Below are positions 49,638 through 62,211 of a stretch of 64,000 nt of DNA, in pieces. The position numbers were made by a program, and so were the translations under genes. The first letter of the stretch is position 1; the number at the start of each line of letters is the position of its first letter. The notes below the pieces were generated by a model. The model ran no database searches. It was not told the DNA's origin and saw only the letters and a program-made list of their open reading frames with translations. Origin of the DNA: Motacilla alba alba (Eukaryota; Chordata; Aves; Passeriformes; Motacillidae); the NCBI RefSeq assembly GCF_015832195.1, contig NC_052016.1:84636547-84700546 (forward strand), read 5' to 3'.

Positions 49638-49672
49638 GGGCGGGAGGGAGGGAGGAAGGGAGGGGGGCAGGG
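49638..49672 (+). promoter_or_regulatory. G-quadruplex-capable G-run block
   Basis: Seven or more runs of three or more G separated by one to four bases lie on the coding strand 65-100 bp after the exon 1 donor site. Such blocks near starts can fold as G-quadruplexes and favour R-loops when transcribed. This is a sequence-only prediction. Confidence 0.6.
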
Positions 49673-51207
49673 AGGCGGCGGGGCCGGCCGAGCCCCACGT
49701 GTGAGCAGCGGCACCAGCTGCCGCCGGGGCGGCCCGGGCCTTGCCCCGGTCGGAGCGGCGGGGCCGGGCGGTGGCGACCGTTTTGCCCGGCGGGCGCAGG
49801 GCCCGCGCCGGCCCTTGGCCCGTGAGGGCGCGAAGGGTCCCGTTACTCCCCTTTGCGCCCGCCCCGCCGTGTCCGGCACCGCTCTCGCCCCTCGCCCGCC
49901 TCCCCCGTGGCCCGTGTGGGACCGTCGCCAGGGGCTGCTTGTCCCCGTTGCCCATGGCTGGCTCCGCCTGAGCCGCCCGGCGTGACGGAGCGCGGCCCCG
50001 GCCCCGCCGCGCAGGGGGGGCCACGAGCCGGTGGCGGCAGCGGCGTCAGGGGGGGCCGGCTCTCGGTGGCTCGGGAGCGGAGGCGGTTCCCGAAGGAGGT
50101 CAGAGCGGGTGCCTGGCGCGATGGAAGCGCTGCTGTGTGCGCTCCCGAAGCGGCCCTCGCAGGGGCTCCGTGCCCCCGCCCCAGCTTGGCCGGCAGGAGC
50201 GGGACCGAGGTCCTTCTGTATTGCCACGCGGGAGTTTGGTTTTTTAACTTTTCGGAACGGTCCCGTGTGCGTTCAAGTGTTTCGTCAGCTAAGAAGTATT
50301 TCACCCAAAAGAAGTGTTTTCAATATGCTGAGTTTCTCTTGTTATCAGCAAAAAGTTTTCAGACATGTTGTTTCAGCTGAAATTCTTTGTGGCGGCTAAG
50401 CCACGTTAATTCTTTCTCTCTGTCATGCTTAAGGCTCCATTGTCAAGCCTGGTGGGGAATCTCTCACGTTGAATTAAATACCAGCGTCTAGGTTTAGCAT
50501 GAATTCCCGCTGCATGGCTGCATCGGGTCTTTTATCGCTCTCATCACTCCAGCGGTCAGCAGAGTTCAGCGCATTGTTTGGAGAAGAATAAAAAGCATTA
50601 TTCCTGATGCTGCAGTGAAAATTCCTCAAATATGAATCCAGAGTGAGAAGGAGGCGAGACATACATTTTTAGAAAGCTAGTGAAGTTCAGTATTGGTAAC
50701 TGCTCTTTCTAGAGAGTCAGCTAGAATTTTTCCCACATTTCTGAACATAGTGCTGCAATGGAGGCCATTCTCTGGGAGCTGAATTTCTTTCTCGTCTCAA
50801 CTGCCTACATATAACCTAAAAACATTTCTAAAAAATTTTGAACTTTATTGGAATTGTAACAAAGCAAGTTCGTTGTGCACCTGTGTCACAATGCCTATGA
50901 AATAAAACACTGGGTAAGAACGCTAAAGCTTAAAACTGGTATATTTTGTCAGAAACTTGCTTGAAACTGAGTTGGAGTTATTTTTAATCTTCATATTATG
51001 TATTTATTTATTACATATGCACTATTGTCAATAAGAATAAGAAACCCTAATTGGCATGATAGATACCAAGCTTTTCAAGTCTGTTAGTTTCTTGTAAAAA
51101 TACAAGGAGTAGTATAACTTTACTTATTTATCTGCACTGAATTTGTCATTAGTTTCTGAATATTTCCAAGGTGTGCTGCAAATTACTTTATGGTTTAGGA
51201 GCATTCA

Positions 51208-51475
51208 GAGTGGAAGGGTCCTCAGGAGGTCTGCCATGCTCAAAGCAGTGTCAGCTATCAGGTCAGATCAGGTCACTCGGGGCTTTGTCCTGCTGCTCTT
51301 GAAAACCTCTAAGAATGGAGACTGCACAAGCTCTTTGAGTTACTCACTCCTGCTTGACTTGTCCTCATTAGGACAGAGAGATCTGGACCTCTTCCAGTCT
51401 GAACCTCCTTTTTTCAATTTACGCCTGTTGTCTCTCATTTTTCCACCTTGCATGGCTGTGAAGAACCCCACTTAG
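51208..51475 (-). repeat. old CR1 LINE fragment in IPO5 intron 1, antisense to the gene
   Basis: On the minus strand it follows CR1 3' order: 'gtggaagggtcctcaggagg' (3' side), 'ttgaaaacctctaagaatgg', 'agtctgaacctccttttttc' and 'ttacgcctgttgtctctcat'. It is diverged from the younger copies and has no intact frame. The 110-codon frame at 51143-51475 is a product of this repeat. Confidence 0.75.
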
Positions 51476-52019
51476 TCTTCGTGGTGGGTTAATGAACTTT
51501 CACCTAGAAACACAAATCTGTCTCTACAGTGTAGCTAGACTGACTTAAGTTGTATATTCCTTGAAGTAAGATTTTTTTTTTTTACTAAGTATTGCATAAC
51601 CTTTAAAATATTTGCTTACTAAAATCATACAGGACTTATACTTGGTTTTAAACATTGGCATAGTCCAATCAGTTTTTCAAAGTGTTCTTACTGTTGGAAG
51701 GTAATATTGGATACATAAAGGATTCAAATAACTGCAGATGAATTGAATAGCTGGTTTTCATTTGTATCTAGTGAAAACCAGTCAGAATGAGAAATGGATA
51801 GATAGGGAACTAAGCAGACTAAACAGGTTATTCCAAATAGGTCTGGTCATTGAAATGAGAATGAGGGGTGTTCAGCTGAAGACTGAACTTAATAGGGATG
51901 TAGAGTCATATCCTGTTTGGGAGGATTGTAGTAAAAGATGGTTAAAAAAAAAAAAAAAGCGTGAGGAAGAAAGCCTGATGACTCAAAACTCAATAGATGT
52001 GTATGAATTTATATGTGTA

Positions 52020-52545
52020 TAGTTTGCTCTTGTGAGACCCCACTGGAGTTCTGTGGCCCCTAACACAAGAAGGGCATAGACCTGTTGGAGTGGGTCCAGA
52101 GGAGGGTCACAAAGATGGTCAGAGGGTCTGAACAGCTCTCCTGTGAAAGGCAGGCTGAGACAGGCTGAGGGTTGCTCAGCCTGGAGAAGACTGGAGGCAC
52201 CTTAGAGCAGCTTTCAAGTACCTAAAGGGGACCTGCAAGAAAGGTGGAGAGGGGCTTTTACAAGGGCATGCAGTAATAGGACAAGGGGCAATGGCTTTAA
52301 GCTTGAGGAGGGCAGGTTTAGATTAGATATATGGAATAAATTCTTTACTGTGAGTGTTGAGGCACTGGAACAGGCTGCCTGGAAAAGCTACAATACCCGA
52401 TTCTTGGAAGTATTGAAGTCTAGGTTGGCTGGGGCTTTGAGACCTGGTCTAGTGGAAGGTATCCCTGCCCGTGGCAGAGGGTTGGGAACTGGATGGTCTT
52501 TAATGTTCCCTCCAGCCCAAAACATTCTGTGATTATGTGTATGAG
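52020..52545 (+). repeat. CR1 LINE 3' fragment in IPO5 intron 1, sense to the gene
   Basis: The plus strand contains 'tgagaccccactggagttct', 'agaggagggtcacaaagatg', 'gattagatatatggaataaa', 'ctggaacaggctgcctggaa' and the tail 'aaaacattctgtgattatg'. It reaches the CR1 3' end but lacks the RT part. Frame breaks show it is dead. Confidence 0.85.
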
Positions 52546-54633
52546 CTAGCATGCTCATAACTTAACCTGACTAGTTGGCTGAAATCTGGTTGGTTTATTT
52601 TACCATTCATCCTGGAGTGTTGTCTTTTGACTATAAAAATCTGTCTTCTTACTTGTGTGTCTGTCTTCTAATAGAGAAACTTTTATTTACTTTGTTTTGA
52701 TGGTTTTATGCTCTTTTTTTAAAATGCATTTCTTAGGTTTGAGAGAACATGAGTAGCAAGTGTAGAGGATAGATACTTTCTTGCACATGTAAAGAAACTT
52801 GGTCATGCTGTGTGAGAAATTTGTACCTCTGTATAAGATAACTGGGGAGCTAATTGTGAACTGAAAGAATGCAGTAAGATGTAGCAGGATCCAGCCACAT
52901 AGTTAGAGTGTAGGCAAGACTGGTAGTAAGATGGGGAGGGCCAGAAGTCTCCCACCAGCCCAGAGGGAAGGTTCTATGTTTGGCCATGCATTCCTTGTGC
53001 CCCTTGGCTTTAGCATCCTCTGAATCCAGTTTACAGAATTGACAGAGTTATACCATTGAACAACTGCTTAGGTTGCTGCCATTTTTAGTGAGTTAAACAA
53101 ACAACTCAAAATAGAATTTTATGGTTATCAGAATTGACATGAGGGAAGCCAGCCTTTACTGTGCTTCAGCTGTCTGTGAAAGCGTAACAAGCACCCGTGC
53201 TGGGCCTGGGTTTAGGGAGCCATTGTGTTTCTGTATTAGTTTTTGGATTTGTAGATAATAGTGCAGAATAAATATATACATTCATGGAGGAGGTTAACCT
53301 GAGAAAGCTTTTCTATTCTGACCCTAAACCTCGTTTAATTTTGCAGTCTCCATGAAATGATTAGATTAAATGCAGGGATTCATTGGGGATTCAGAGTCTC
53401 ATTGCCTGTGAGTGTATGTTTGGCAACTAGAGAGAATATGAAATGCAGATTCACTTTGTGAAGAAGGCCTACTAGGAAGCAAGTAGAGGGAAAGGGAGGA
53501 AGGTGATGTCTAATATTAAATGCAAAACTGCTTAATTGACAATAGCAGGGATCCTGTCAAGGTGCGTAAGAGTTTGTTAGAGTACTAGAAGGAGCTACTG
53601 GAGAGTTGGAAAGAGGGAAGTAGGCAGGCAGAGAACTGATAGAAATTAACCTGAGCTTTGCAGAATAGGCTCATTCCCGGAGTTCAGGATGGGATAATGA
53701 ATATTTGGGAAGGGTGAAGTAATTAATCATCAAGTTTGTCAACAAAAAGTAACTTGGAGTTACTAAGTATTGTTCTATACTTAGTAACTATTTCTAGATG
53801 TTATGAGGGGTTGCTATTTAGCTTGTGATTCTGCTGCTCCTGCCTACATAGGTTTAATTTTTTTTTTTAATTGTTTCAAAATGCACTCGTATACCATATT
53901 TTGGATAGCAAAAGTTGTTTTGCTGTGTTTTCACTCTAGCTTCTAAGTAACAATATAATTTAAAAGGAGACATGTGTAAAATGCATGCCAGAAGCATGTA
54001 AGACAATGTAGCTGAACTTACTAAACTTCTCATTTTGTTAAGAGGATTTTCCTAAGAAGGAGACGAAATAGCTTCTCTTTCTGAAATTGAGGCAGGAGTT
54101 TTAAAAATAAGATGTTCTTATTCAGAATGTGTGGTTGAGACGTGTGGCTGCCACATAACATTGTACAAGTTTTTAAAAGGTTCAAAACCAGAACTGATCC
54201 AATTTTTAGACTATACGTTTGTCTGTGATTACTAACCTGTTGGTCACAGCTCGGTCTCAGGCTTCCAAAGTTCTGAATTCTTTGATATGATAAAAGCTAT
54301 GATGGATTCCCAGTAGGTCATGTTTGGTGTATGTTGTATTTCTACAAGTTTATGTTCTATTTATATTTTGTAACCAATCTCCTAAGTGGCCAGTCATGCA
54401 TATGTAGATCATTCCAACATGGCAGATCTTACCAGATAATTAAGATTTTACTCAATTTTAAAATAAGTAATATATTTTTATTTTGATAAGTTTATTTTTA
54501 TTTTTCTTGTATGTTTTTTTTTTTAAATTAGATGGATACTGATGTTGTTTTAAAAGGAGAGTCAATTCATATTAATGCTTAACACATGCATTCTAATAAA
54601 TGTTTACAATAAGCTGCATCTCTTTTTATGCAG

Positions 54634-54714
54634 GAGACCTACGAGACTATTCCAGGCCCATCAAAGATCACTTACCTCCTGCAGGCAATCAGGAACAATG
54701 CTACTCCCGAGGAG
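54634..54714 (+). CDS. IPO5: importin 5, coding exon 2 (residues 29-55)
   Basis: After a ...TTTTTATGCAG acceptor the frame reads ETYETIPG, then SKITYLLQAIRN, and ends TPEE before a GTAAGG donor. Both ends are phase 0, so exon 1 joins without a gap (...RKQAE|ETYE...). The sequence completes the first HEAT repeat of the family; the IPGxSK and LLQAIRN strings are typical of IPO5. Failure to splice at this donor would add 36 residues and a stop at 54820-54822. Confidence 0.9.
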
Positions 54715-57700
54715 GTAAGGCTCAATAACCTTGGATTTGTGCAGATTTTCAAGGGGACTTGGAGAAGAGGGGAAGAAATCAGCGCTGATCATTTTGGGGT
54801 AAATGAGCAAGTTTGGTGTTAACTGAGGCATCTTAATTTACTGCACATTTGTAGAGGGATCCGTCTTCTTTTTGTCTTGATTGTTGCATGCCCAATTCAC
54901 TGGCTGAGACTTTGTGGTGCAGGATACTTAGTTTCAGGAATAGTTTTTTCATAAGCAACTGCTTGAGTCTCCATTGTTTTCTGTTGTGTGCTTTGCTTAA
55001 TGAGTGTTATTTTCCATTAAAGGTATAACTAATATATGACTTACTGTCATGTTTCTTCAAGTTACAGCTGAGAAGTGATTTCTACTTGGAGTCCCGTACC
55101 TAAACATATTAAACTTGTGTGTTGTCTAAAACTTAGAGTGCTTCTTAAGTCATCTGGCAGTATTATGGAATGAGTGGAGAGTAGTCTAAACATTATACAT
55201 TTTTTTTAATTTGGGCATAAAGTAAGGGTGCCTTTTAGATACTCCTAAGTTTTGTAAGGCTCACAACTTCAGCAACCAGTTAAAGTACTTGTTGGTAAAA
55301 GTGTTATTCACTTGGATATGCAGAGCAAAGAACTACTAAACTTTCAAGATATTACAAATTTTAGAGTCACTTAAACAATTTCTGAACAATATTGTAAGAG
55401 CATAAGTGTGCTTTTTCTCTGTGGGTAACAGTCTCTTCTGGCAGACTGCATTCAATTTAGAGTTAGTTGCCATTTGTGCTTTTTAATGCTAAGAAAGTAT
55501 CCGTTTACCCATACTGATGCTTATCGGTCTACAACATTGTGTTCTTCTGACAGACTCCTTCAATATTATACTAGCAACTGGTTGCACGAGGTATCTAGTT
55601 TTCCTTTTTGCTCCTTTGAGATATTTCAAATGATAGAAAACTGTAGAGCAGTGTTACTACAAAGTATAAATAAATACTTGTTTCATGTGTTTGCTGATTT
55701 TATTCCCTTTATATCAGCTAAGGAAATAGCCCAGTGTAAAACTTAGGAATCTTGCCAATGGCTTGGATTCCGACTTTCAAAGTACAAACAACTTTTCACC
55801 TATAGAAGTTACTCTTGCCAAAGACATCAAAGGCTAACTTTTGTAGAATATCTTGACATTTAACTTTACCAATGGATTAATTAAAGAAAGGTTTAAATGT
55901 TAGCTCTTACCGTAAGTAAGCATTAGGTGCTGGACTCAAAAGTCCTGATTAATAAAACCTACAACCTCTTCCCTGTAAATCCAACTACTTAGTAGCCTAA
56001 TTAGAGCCTAAGTGAAGTAATCCCCATGCTCAATCTAAACGCTGCATATAAACACTGCATATGCTGGGAAGCATTCTGTGCATGTTTAATATGGTGCTGG
56101 TATCAACAGGTGGTTTCTGCATATATTTTATAGACATCCAAATGCTGAACAGAATATTGGATGTCACCAGTGGATAGAGCTTTGGGCCTGGTATGTGTCC
56201 TCTGAGCACATTGAATGTACCAGCACCACCAAACACAGGATGCTGGAAGGAGCTTCAGAACTTTAAACATGCCTTGTCCAGGCTATGTGAAAGCTGGGTT
56301 CAGATCCCTCTTCATCTTGAAGCCTTTGTCTTGTTTTACCTCCTTGCAGGAAATCTAGGCTGAAGAAAATGCCCCATCCTATTTGCATGAGTTGGGTGTC
56401 TGTGTTGTAGAGAGTACAGGACTTGTAGGACTATTCAGACAGCAGTTGGGGAAGTCCTGCCTCTGCAACCCAGTAGTTTTGGCATTTAAATGGAGAAACA
56501 GGCATACAAATCATGCTCCCAAGTACCCCTTGTATTTGACATAGAAAACACCATTAAGCTAGATTTGGAATAACTCTTTTAACTAACTGTGTAACAGGTT
56601 TTCTCCTAACCAGATGCCTAAACTATGGAAATATTCACCTCTTTCCTCTGTTCTTATTTCATACTTTCCTAATGGCAAATGAACACTGTTCACAGAAATG
56701 GAGGGAAGCATCTGACTTAGCAGTTAGAACACTTCTGTGCCAGGTGATGTGCAAGTTTATACACCTCAGTCTGAGGAGGGGCTTGTCCTTCCTGCACTTG
56801 TAGTCTCACTGTTATGAAATTTAGACTAGTTTTTATGCAACTGCATTTTAAAGGGCTGTACAGAAAGGTGATATATATTCACAGCTGATTTATTTTATTT
56901 GTAGGACTTAAATATTTTAGGCTATTACTTTGCAGTTTTGATTTACCACATAAATCTTTGAGAGGAACAGAAGTTCTGCATTTTCTCCTGCATTTATTTT
57001 TCTTGGTTAACTCTGGATTGGTAGGTTTTGATTGTGTCCTAATTTACAGATGACTGGTAAAATAACAAATGCTCTGTAAAACTGTATCTGCTGTACTCAC
57101 AGCCTTCTTGGAGGGCCATGCCCTCTCCCAGACCTCTGCCCGTATTGTCGCCTGAAGGGATGCATTTCTCAGTTTGAAGACTGCTGTTGTGGACAGCTTC
57201 CTGTTTAGCCTTTGGGGGAGGAAGGGAGCCCAAGGATGCACCACAGTTCTGCCTTTGAGTTGTCTGTGTGTCTTGGGAACTCTGTGTTTTGAATTCCACA
57301 TAGGAGTAGATCTCTGAATGACAATATGCAAGTCCATCTTTGAACCTCGTGCTTAATGTTCTTTACTTCCATCCCTGCATGTTTTCCTCCTTGAGGACTC
57401 GAACAATAAAAATAAAATTCAGTGTGACAGTGCTAGACAAGATAATCAAACTTTTTCTTACAAAATATGTAGGATTACGTGGATGCTTTGAATATCAGTG
57501 GAGAGCATGGCATCCCAGATTACTGTTCATATTTCTGCTGCTACTCTGCTCAGAAATTTGATTTTCTTCTTGTGCATTATTTCCATCATCCCTAAAATAC
57601 TAAAACATTTTTAACACACTATAAATTCTACTAATCAGAAGCAGTATGTTGAAATTCTAGTATTATGACTACTTTTTTTTTTCATAACTTTAACACTGTA

Positions 57701-60093
57701 GTTGTGTGTGAGCATCTCAGTAATTTAGACATGCAGAAGACCCAATGCTGGGAAAAAATGTGCTCTCTTTATGCTTCATTGGTAGCTGGAATTTCTTTTT
57801 GGGGGATGTACGCTTTATATTATTCCTCCCCTCATTAAACGCTATTGCTACTAAATTGCAGAATTTTAAAATGCTTGTTTAAGTACATGTTTTGAAATAC
57901 TTAAACATAAAAGAACCTTTGGGGTGTGTGAAAAATACATATATTCCTTATTAGAGTAGAAGAAACGACCCTGGAAGTGCCATTAAGTCAGCTATGTTTG
58001 TCATAATTAAATTGACAATGATAGTTTTCCTATGTAAGTGAGTATCAGCTGAGGAAAATATGCCATTTTTTATTATTAGAAGTCAGTATCTCATTTGTCA
58101 GTCCTTAAAACACTTGAATTTGCTTTAAGGAGTTTGGGGATTGTCTTTTTCCTAAGCTAGTAGCTATAACCAGGAGATAATTCATGTAGTGCTGGTCTTG
58201 TGCCTTTCTGTATGCCTTACTACTTCTGTTTTTACTTTGCAATCAATCTGGTTTTCAGTCTTCTAATATTTTAAATTATTCAGAGTTGGAAATTCTTATC
58301 CTTGTTTTCATAAAGCATGTAGTCTTCACCTCTGTTCTCTGTCTGTCCACCTGCTAGTACTTCATGAAAGAATATAATATAATGTGAGTTCAGTCGTTAT
58401 CAGGTGTCAGGAAATCCGCTCTGAAACACGATGCCTTGAGTAAGGGAAGACAACACTAGAGTTTGTGCCCTGTTTAGTCCCAGTGAACTTGCTCAAGGCA
58501 TTTCTATGTAAGTTTACCATACTAATGAGGAAAAATTTAATATTTTCCCAATATTGTTGCTTCAGAGGATGGGAGAAGGAAATATACCATTATATTGCGG
58601 TACCATGAAAGCTTTTTGACACATTGTTAGTGAGATGCCCACAGGCAGTGGCGGAAGAATGTCCTTCTGAACTCACATTCCCCTGTGACAGCTACTGCTA
58701 GAGAATCTTGGCTTCTGATGGGAACTACAGCACAGGTGGGCACTGTGACTGATCACCTGCTGCCTTCCTTACATCTGCTAGGGAAGAGCTAATCCTACAT
58801 ATGTGGTGGCCTTAGTCCCCACTGGAGATGGTGAGGAGGAGACAAGAAATTATAGACTTGGGTCTGGTTCTACTCCTTTCCTTCTGCTGGTACAGAGACA
58901 CTTTTGAGTCCATTACTCTTTAGCTGTACAGAAGAGAGCTGGGTAGTTTAGAAAAAGACAGTGAGTCTGGAGACTGCAGAACATAAGAATAGTATCTTGG
59001 GTGATGTTTTAGCAATACCTGATATTTACAGGGTATTGCTGTAATATGTTAGAAGTTGCCACTTTGTAGCAGTTTGTGTTGCACATCTATAGGTTATGTC
59101 ATAGTAACATTGTGAAATTGGAATTGATTACTTTTGCTGCTCATTGAACAGTTTTGAATTTCAAAGGCTTTTAAATGAAACTGTCATTCATGTGCACATT
59201 AAATAAGAATATCTTAGGAAAAAATTGAGTTTGGATTATTTTTTGTGAGAATTTAGCACACACAAGGTTTTGTTACATGTGTTAAACTTTAGAAGTTTGG
59301 GTGGTGATTTTTAATTACTGCGTGTCCTTAAACACCAGTTGGTGAACATTCTATTAAGTTATTCAGAGAGCTTTATGTGTCTTTTTGCCTTTACTGCATG
59401 TGTTGCTCTATTAATTTTGAATTACTGTATTTTTTTGTTTCTAGTTCTTATATAATGCTAAATTAATATGGATATGTAAATTATACTGTTGTAAAATAGG
59501 TGTACGCATACAGGATACAAGATTGTAATATGTGATTTTGAGGTTTCTATGCTTAAGTTCAAGTTTAAAGAAAAAAGGTTTCATCATAGGCCTGCAAAAC
59601 ACTGAAAGCTTTGTTTTGACTTGGATTTGGGTTTAGTTGTTTGAGAATGTGAAGGAGGGTTTACAGGTTAATTATCTGACAAAATTGCTCCAGTAAGTCA
59701 CTTTTTAATCCAGAAAAACCTATCTGGATTATAATGACCTCATTAGGCCATTTAAAATAGAAAGAATTCATGCTTTAAAGGTCTTTCAATAGCACAGTTA
59801 AGTCCTTACCTTGCCACAAAATATTTCTGAGGTTCAGCTATAGAAAAAAACCTGAATACCTCAGTACTGTCATTATTTCTTTGAAGGGCTGTAATTGTCA
59901 GAAACATGGTTGTGTCTTTACTATGTTTTTATTTTCACTATCATAATTGTCATCTGTTGCTTGAGAGGTATTCCATTCACCAAAGAAGTCTGCACAATGG
60001 AAGTGTCATTTGGAAGCATGATGTTGACGTTCCCTTTTAGGAGCATGATTATCATGTCAAACACTTTAAAACACACACACTTCTCCTTAACAG
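54715..60093 (+). other. IPO5: IPO5 intron 2 (5.38 kb)
   Basis: It starts GTAAGG and ends TTCTCCTTAACAG. A CA-rich run (60070-60080) lies just before the acceptor. I recognised no repeat family or extra exon. Open frames, such as 55474-55746 and the antisense frames at 57039-57337, have no known motif. Confidence 0.75.
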
Positions 60094-60286
60094 GCTCGGC
60101 AGATGGCAGCTGTCCTTCTGCGCCGCCTGTTGTCGTCTGCATTTGAAGAAGTTTATCCAGCTCTATCACCTGAGGATCAGACGTCAGTCAAGACTGAATT
60201 GCTGCTCTTTATCCAGTTAGAAGCGCAGTCCACTATGAGAAAGAAAATATGTGACATAGTCGCTGAATTGGCCAGGAATTTAATAG
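60094..60286 (+). CDS. IPO5: importin 5, coding exon 3 (residues 56-119 plus one base)
   Basis: It reads [20 protein letters not shown], followed by YPAL, a middle part, [17 protein letters not shown] and one base of the next codon (phase 1 donor ATAG|GTACTT). The [15 protein letters not shown] block is a hallmark of the IPO5/RANBP6 group and forms part of the second HEAT repeat. The middle segment (about residues 80-101) differs strongly from the mammalian protein as I recall it, whereas its flanks match well. The reading frame is intact. Confidence 0.93.
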
Positions 60287-60763
60287 GTACTTTATTTATA
60301 TAAGTTGATACTGTAGTAAAATGTTTATGTATTGATAGTGGTTGTATTTGTATCTCTGCTTAGGCGTTTGTACATGATGTGCTAACTGATTCCATGGTTT
60401 ATAATAAACATTAGTTTACACTATCCTTGACCAGATGAAAATAAGATTCTTAAACTCTGCTTTTTAAATTGTTCAAGTTTAGGTGAGATTGTATTAAGGT
60501 TTATAAATCCAGTTTTGTGTAAATTGTCATGAATTATGCTGAACCTTGCATCAGATTCTTCTTTTGAGTGCTGCTATATAGCAGTAAAGAGAGATCATCT
60601 TCTCTTATGAAGTGTTTTTAGATTAAACATTTCACAATATTTTACATTGTGACATAGGCACATCTTCAGTTCAGGGAGTCAGTGATGACTGGTTTTCCTG
60701 CCCCACTGATATCTTACCATTCTGAAGTTTGTTTATCCTAAAACTTTGTTGTGTTTAATGTAG
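60287..60763 (+). other. IPO5: IPO5 intron 3 (477 bp)
   Basis: GTACTT donor, TTTAATGTAG acceptor; phase 1. It contains AT-rich sequence only. Confidence 0.9.
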
Positions 60764-60866
60764 ATGATGATGGCAACAGCCAGTGGCCAGAAGTTCTGAA
60801 ATTCTTATTTGACTCTGTCAGCTCTCAGAATGTGGGACTGCGTGAGGCTGCTCTACATATTTTCTG
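60764..60866 (+). CDS. IPO5: importin 5, coding exon 4 (residues 120-154 in part)
   Basis: The frame continues as [20 protein letters not shown], then [14 protein letters not shown], and ends in the first two bases of a Trp codon (phase 2, TG|GTAAGC). The [27 protein letters not shown] region is among the most conserved parts of IPO5 and lies in the N-terminal HEAT repeats, the half of importin beta proteins that contacts RanGTP. Frame and splice sites are intact. Confidence 0.95.
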
Positions 60867-61086
60867 GTAAGCTACATTTTTGTAGGATAGCCTAATCATG
60901 TCTAAAAATGAAAGAAAAACCGTCACAATGTAATTAACTAGCAATCATACTTCTTTAATTTATTTTCTTGTATTGTGGCTTACTTAAATGTGTACAGTTA
61001 CAATCTGTAACTTAAACAATGGATAAGTTTGAAATACTCATTTAACCTTGTGTCAATTTTTACTAATGTTTTGGTCTTATCCTTAG
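60867..61086 (+). other. IPO5: IPO5 intron 4 (220 bp)
   Basis: This is a short intron with GTAAGC donor and TTATCCTTAG acceptor; phase 2. Confidence 0.9.
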
Positions 61087-61183
61087 GAATTTTCCTGGGA
61101 TTTTTGGGAATCAACAGCAACACTATTTGGATGTCATTAAGAGAATGCTGGCTCAGTGTATGCAAGATCAGGAACATCCCTCA
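61087..61183 (+). CDS. IPO5: importin 5, coding exon 5 (residues 154-186)
   Basis: The first base completes Trp154, then [20 protein letters not shown] and [12 protein letters not shown] follow before a GTAAGA donor at phase 0. The [20 protein letters not shown] block is diagnostic for IPO5; the RANBP6 paralogue differs at several of these positions (TQERHDLD in mammals, as I recall). This is the strongest single piece of evidence for the gene name. Confidence 0.95.
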
Positions 61184-62211
61184 GTAAGACTTTTATTTTC
61201 TTTGGGGATTTTAGTATGTTCTGAGCATAGAAACTTAGTGCAGTAGTCTCAAATATAAAGGTTAAACCATAGATTTCAACCAGAGAATTGCATTACCTGA
61301 AAATTATGTACATACAGAGTTTTGACTGTGCCTGCTGCACACCAAAGGCTCAGACCCTTTTGTGGTCCTAAAGCTGACTGGCTGCTCATATCTGCATTGT
61401 ACAGGCCCAGATTCTTCCCTGGTTGTGTTTGGAGAAACCCAGTTGCAGTGGCCCAGGCAGATGGGGTTTTAGCCAGCAGCATTGAGGGGTCAGAAACTCC
61501 ATGTTAAATTCTCTTTCTGGCCTTTGTGTTTAACAGTGTAAGTCTGTCATGTCTCTACATACAGTATCTGTATGTTAGATGGTACATGGTGTGTCTCAAA
61601 ATTCTGAATATGCAACAGCTCCTTGAACTGTTTGTGCATGTTTTGCTCTAAGGGTGTGTAAGCAAGCCTTGCTTTTCTGGAAGGCTTCAGATTAAATGAT
61701 TTGTGCAGAGGATTGTACTTTGAAAATGTTTCTCTTGTTATGGAAAATGCTGGGCAAGGATAGGAAACCCTGCTGTGATATATGGGTTCAGTTTGCTGCT
61801 CCCCCAAGGATTACTTTTTCTGACCTTTGAAAGTTGACTGAATAACATTTTCTAAAGTACCACAAGTCATGCCTTTAAAGAGGAATGTCTCAAACACTTA
61901 GATCACACTTCTTGAAAAATGAGACTGACACTTGCATGCACATTTGAAGTTTTGATAGAAGTTGAAAACAATAGGGTTTTTTCCTCTTTTCTTTCATTAA
62001 ATGAAAACCACCAAAACAAAAAGCAAAACTAGGGACTACTTGCCACCTCGTATGATAAACTTTTTGTATTGTAGACAATGTAGATGCTGAAGGTCTTCGT
62101 TATCACTTTACCTTAATTTGAAGTAAAATTTAAAATCCCATGTTAAAAACTAACCAGAGGCATGTTTCAGTACTAGTTTCCCACATTTATTTCTTCAATC
62201 ATGTCTTTTAG
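61184..62211 (+). other. IPO5: IPO5 intron 5 (1.03 kb)
   Basis: GTAAGA donor and TGTCTTTTAG acceptor. Short open frames inside (for example 61276-61507 on both strands) are unremarkable; no repeat recognised. Confidence 0.9.

Larger units (their letters stand above)
48960..50240. promoter_or_regulatory. IPO5: CpG island and promoter of IPO5
   Basis: G+C content rises sharply and CpG is abundant, unlike the AT-rich flanks. The island covers the 5' flank, exon 1 and the first 650 bp or so of intron 1. It holds five CCAAT boxes, several GGGCGG-type GC boxes, an AP-1 site and two ACGTCA half-CRE sites (near 49024 and 49340). No TATA box is seen at a fitting distance. This is the usual design of a housekeeping promoter with dispersed start sites. 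Long open frames on both strands here reflect base composition only. Confidence 0.85.
49574..54633 (+). other. IPO5: IPO5 intron 1 (5.06 kb)
   Basis: It begins GTAACG and ends TTTTTATGCAG, both canonical. Its first 650 bp lies in the CpG island and includes a G-run block. Two CR1 fragments are inserted (51208-51475 reversed, 52020-52545 forward). An A15 run is at 51944-51958. The remainder is AT-rich with no recognisable exon. Confidence 0.8.

Noticed and set aside
49343..50227. 294-codon minus-strand open frame, with other long frames on both strands of 48900-50400
   Set aside because: They lie in the CpG island, where GC-rich sequence lacks stops in all frames. Composition is mostly Arg, Pro, Ala and Gly, and they overlap IPO5 exon 1 in antisense.
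54628..54822. 64-codon frame as an independent small gene
   Set aside because: It is IPO5 exon 2 read through its donor site into intron 2.
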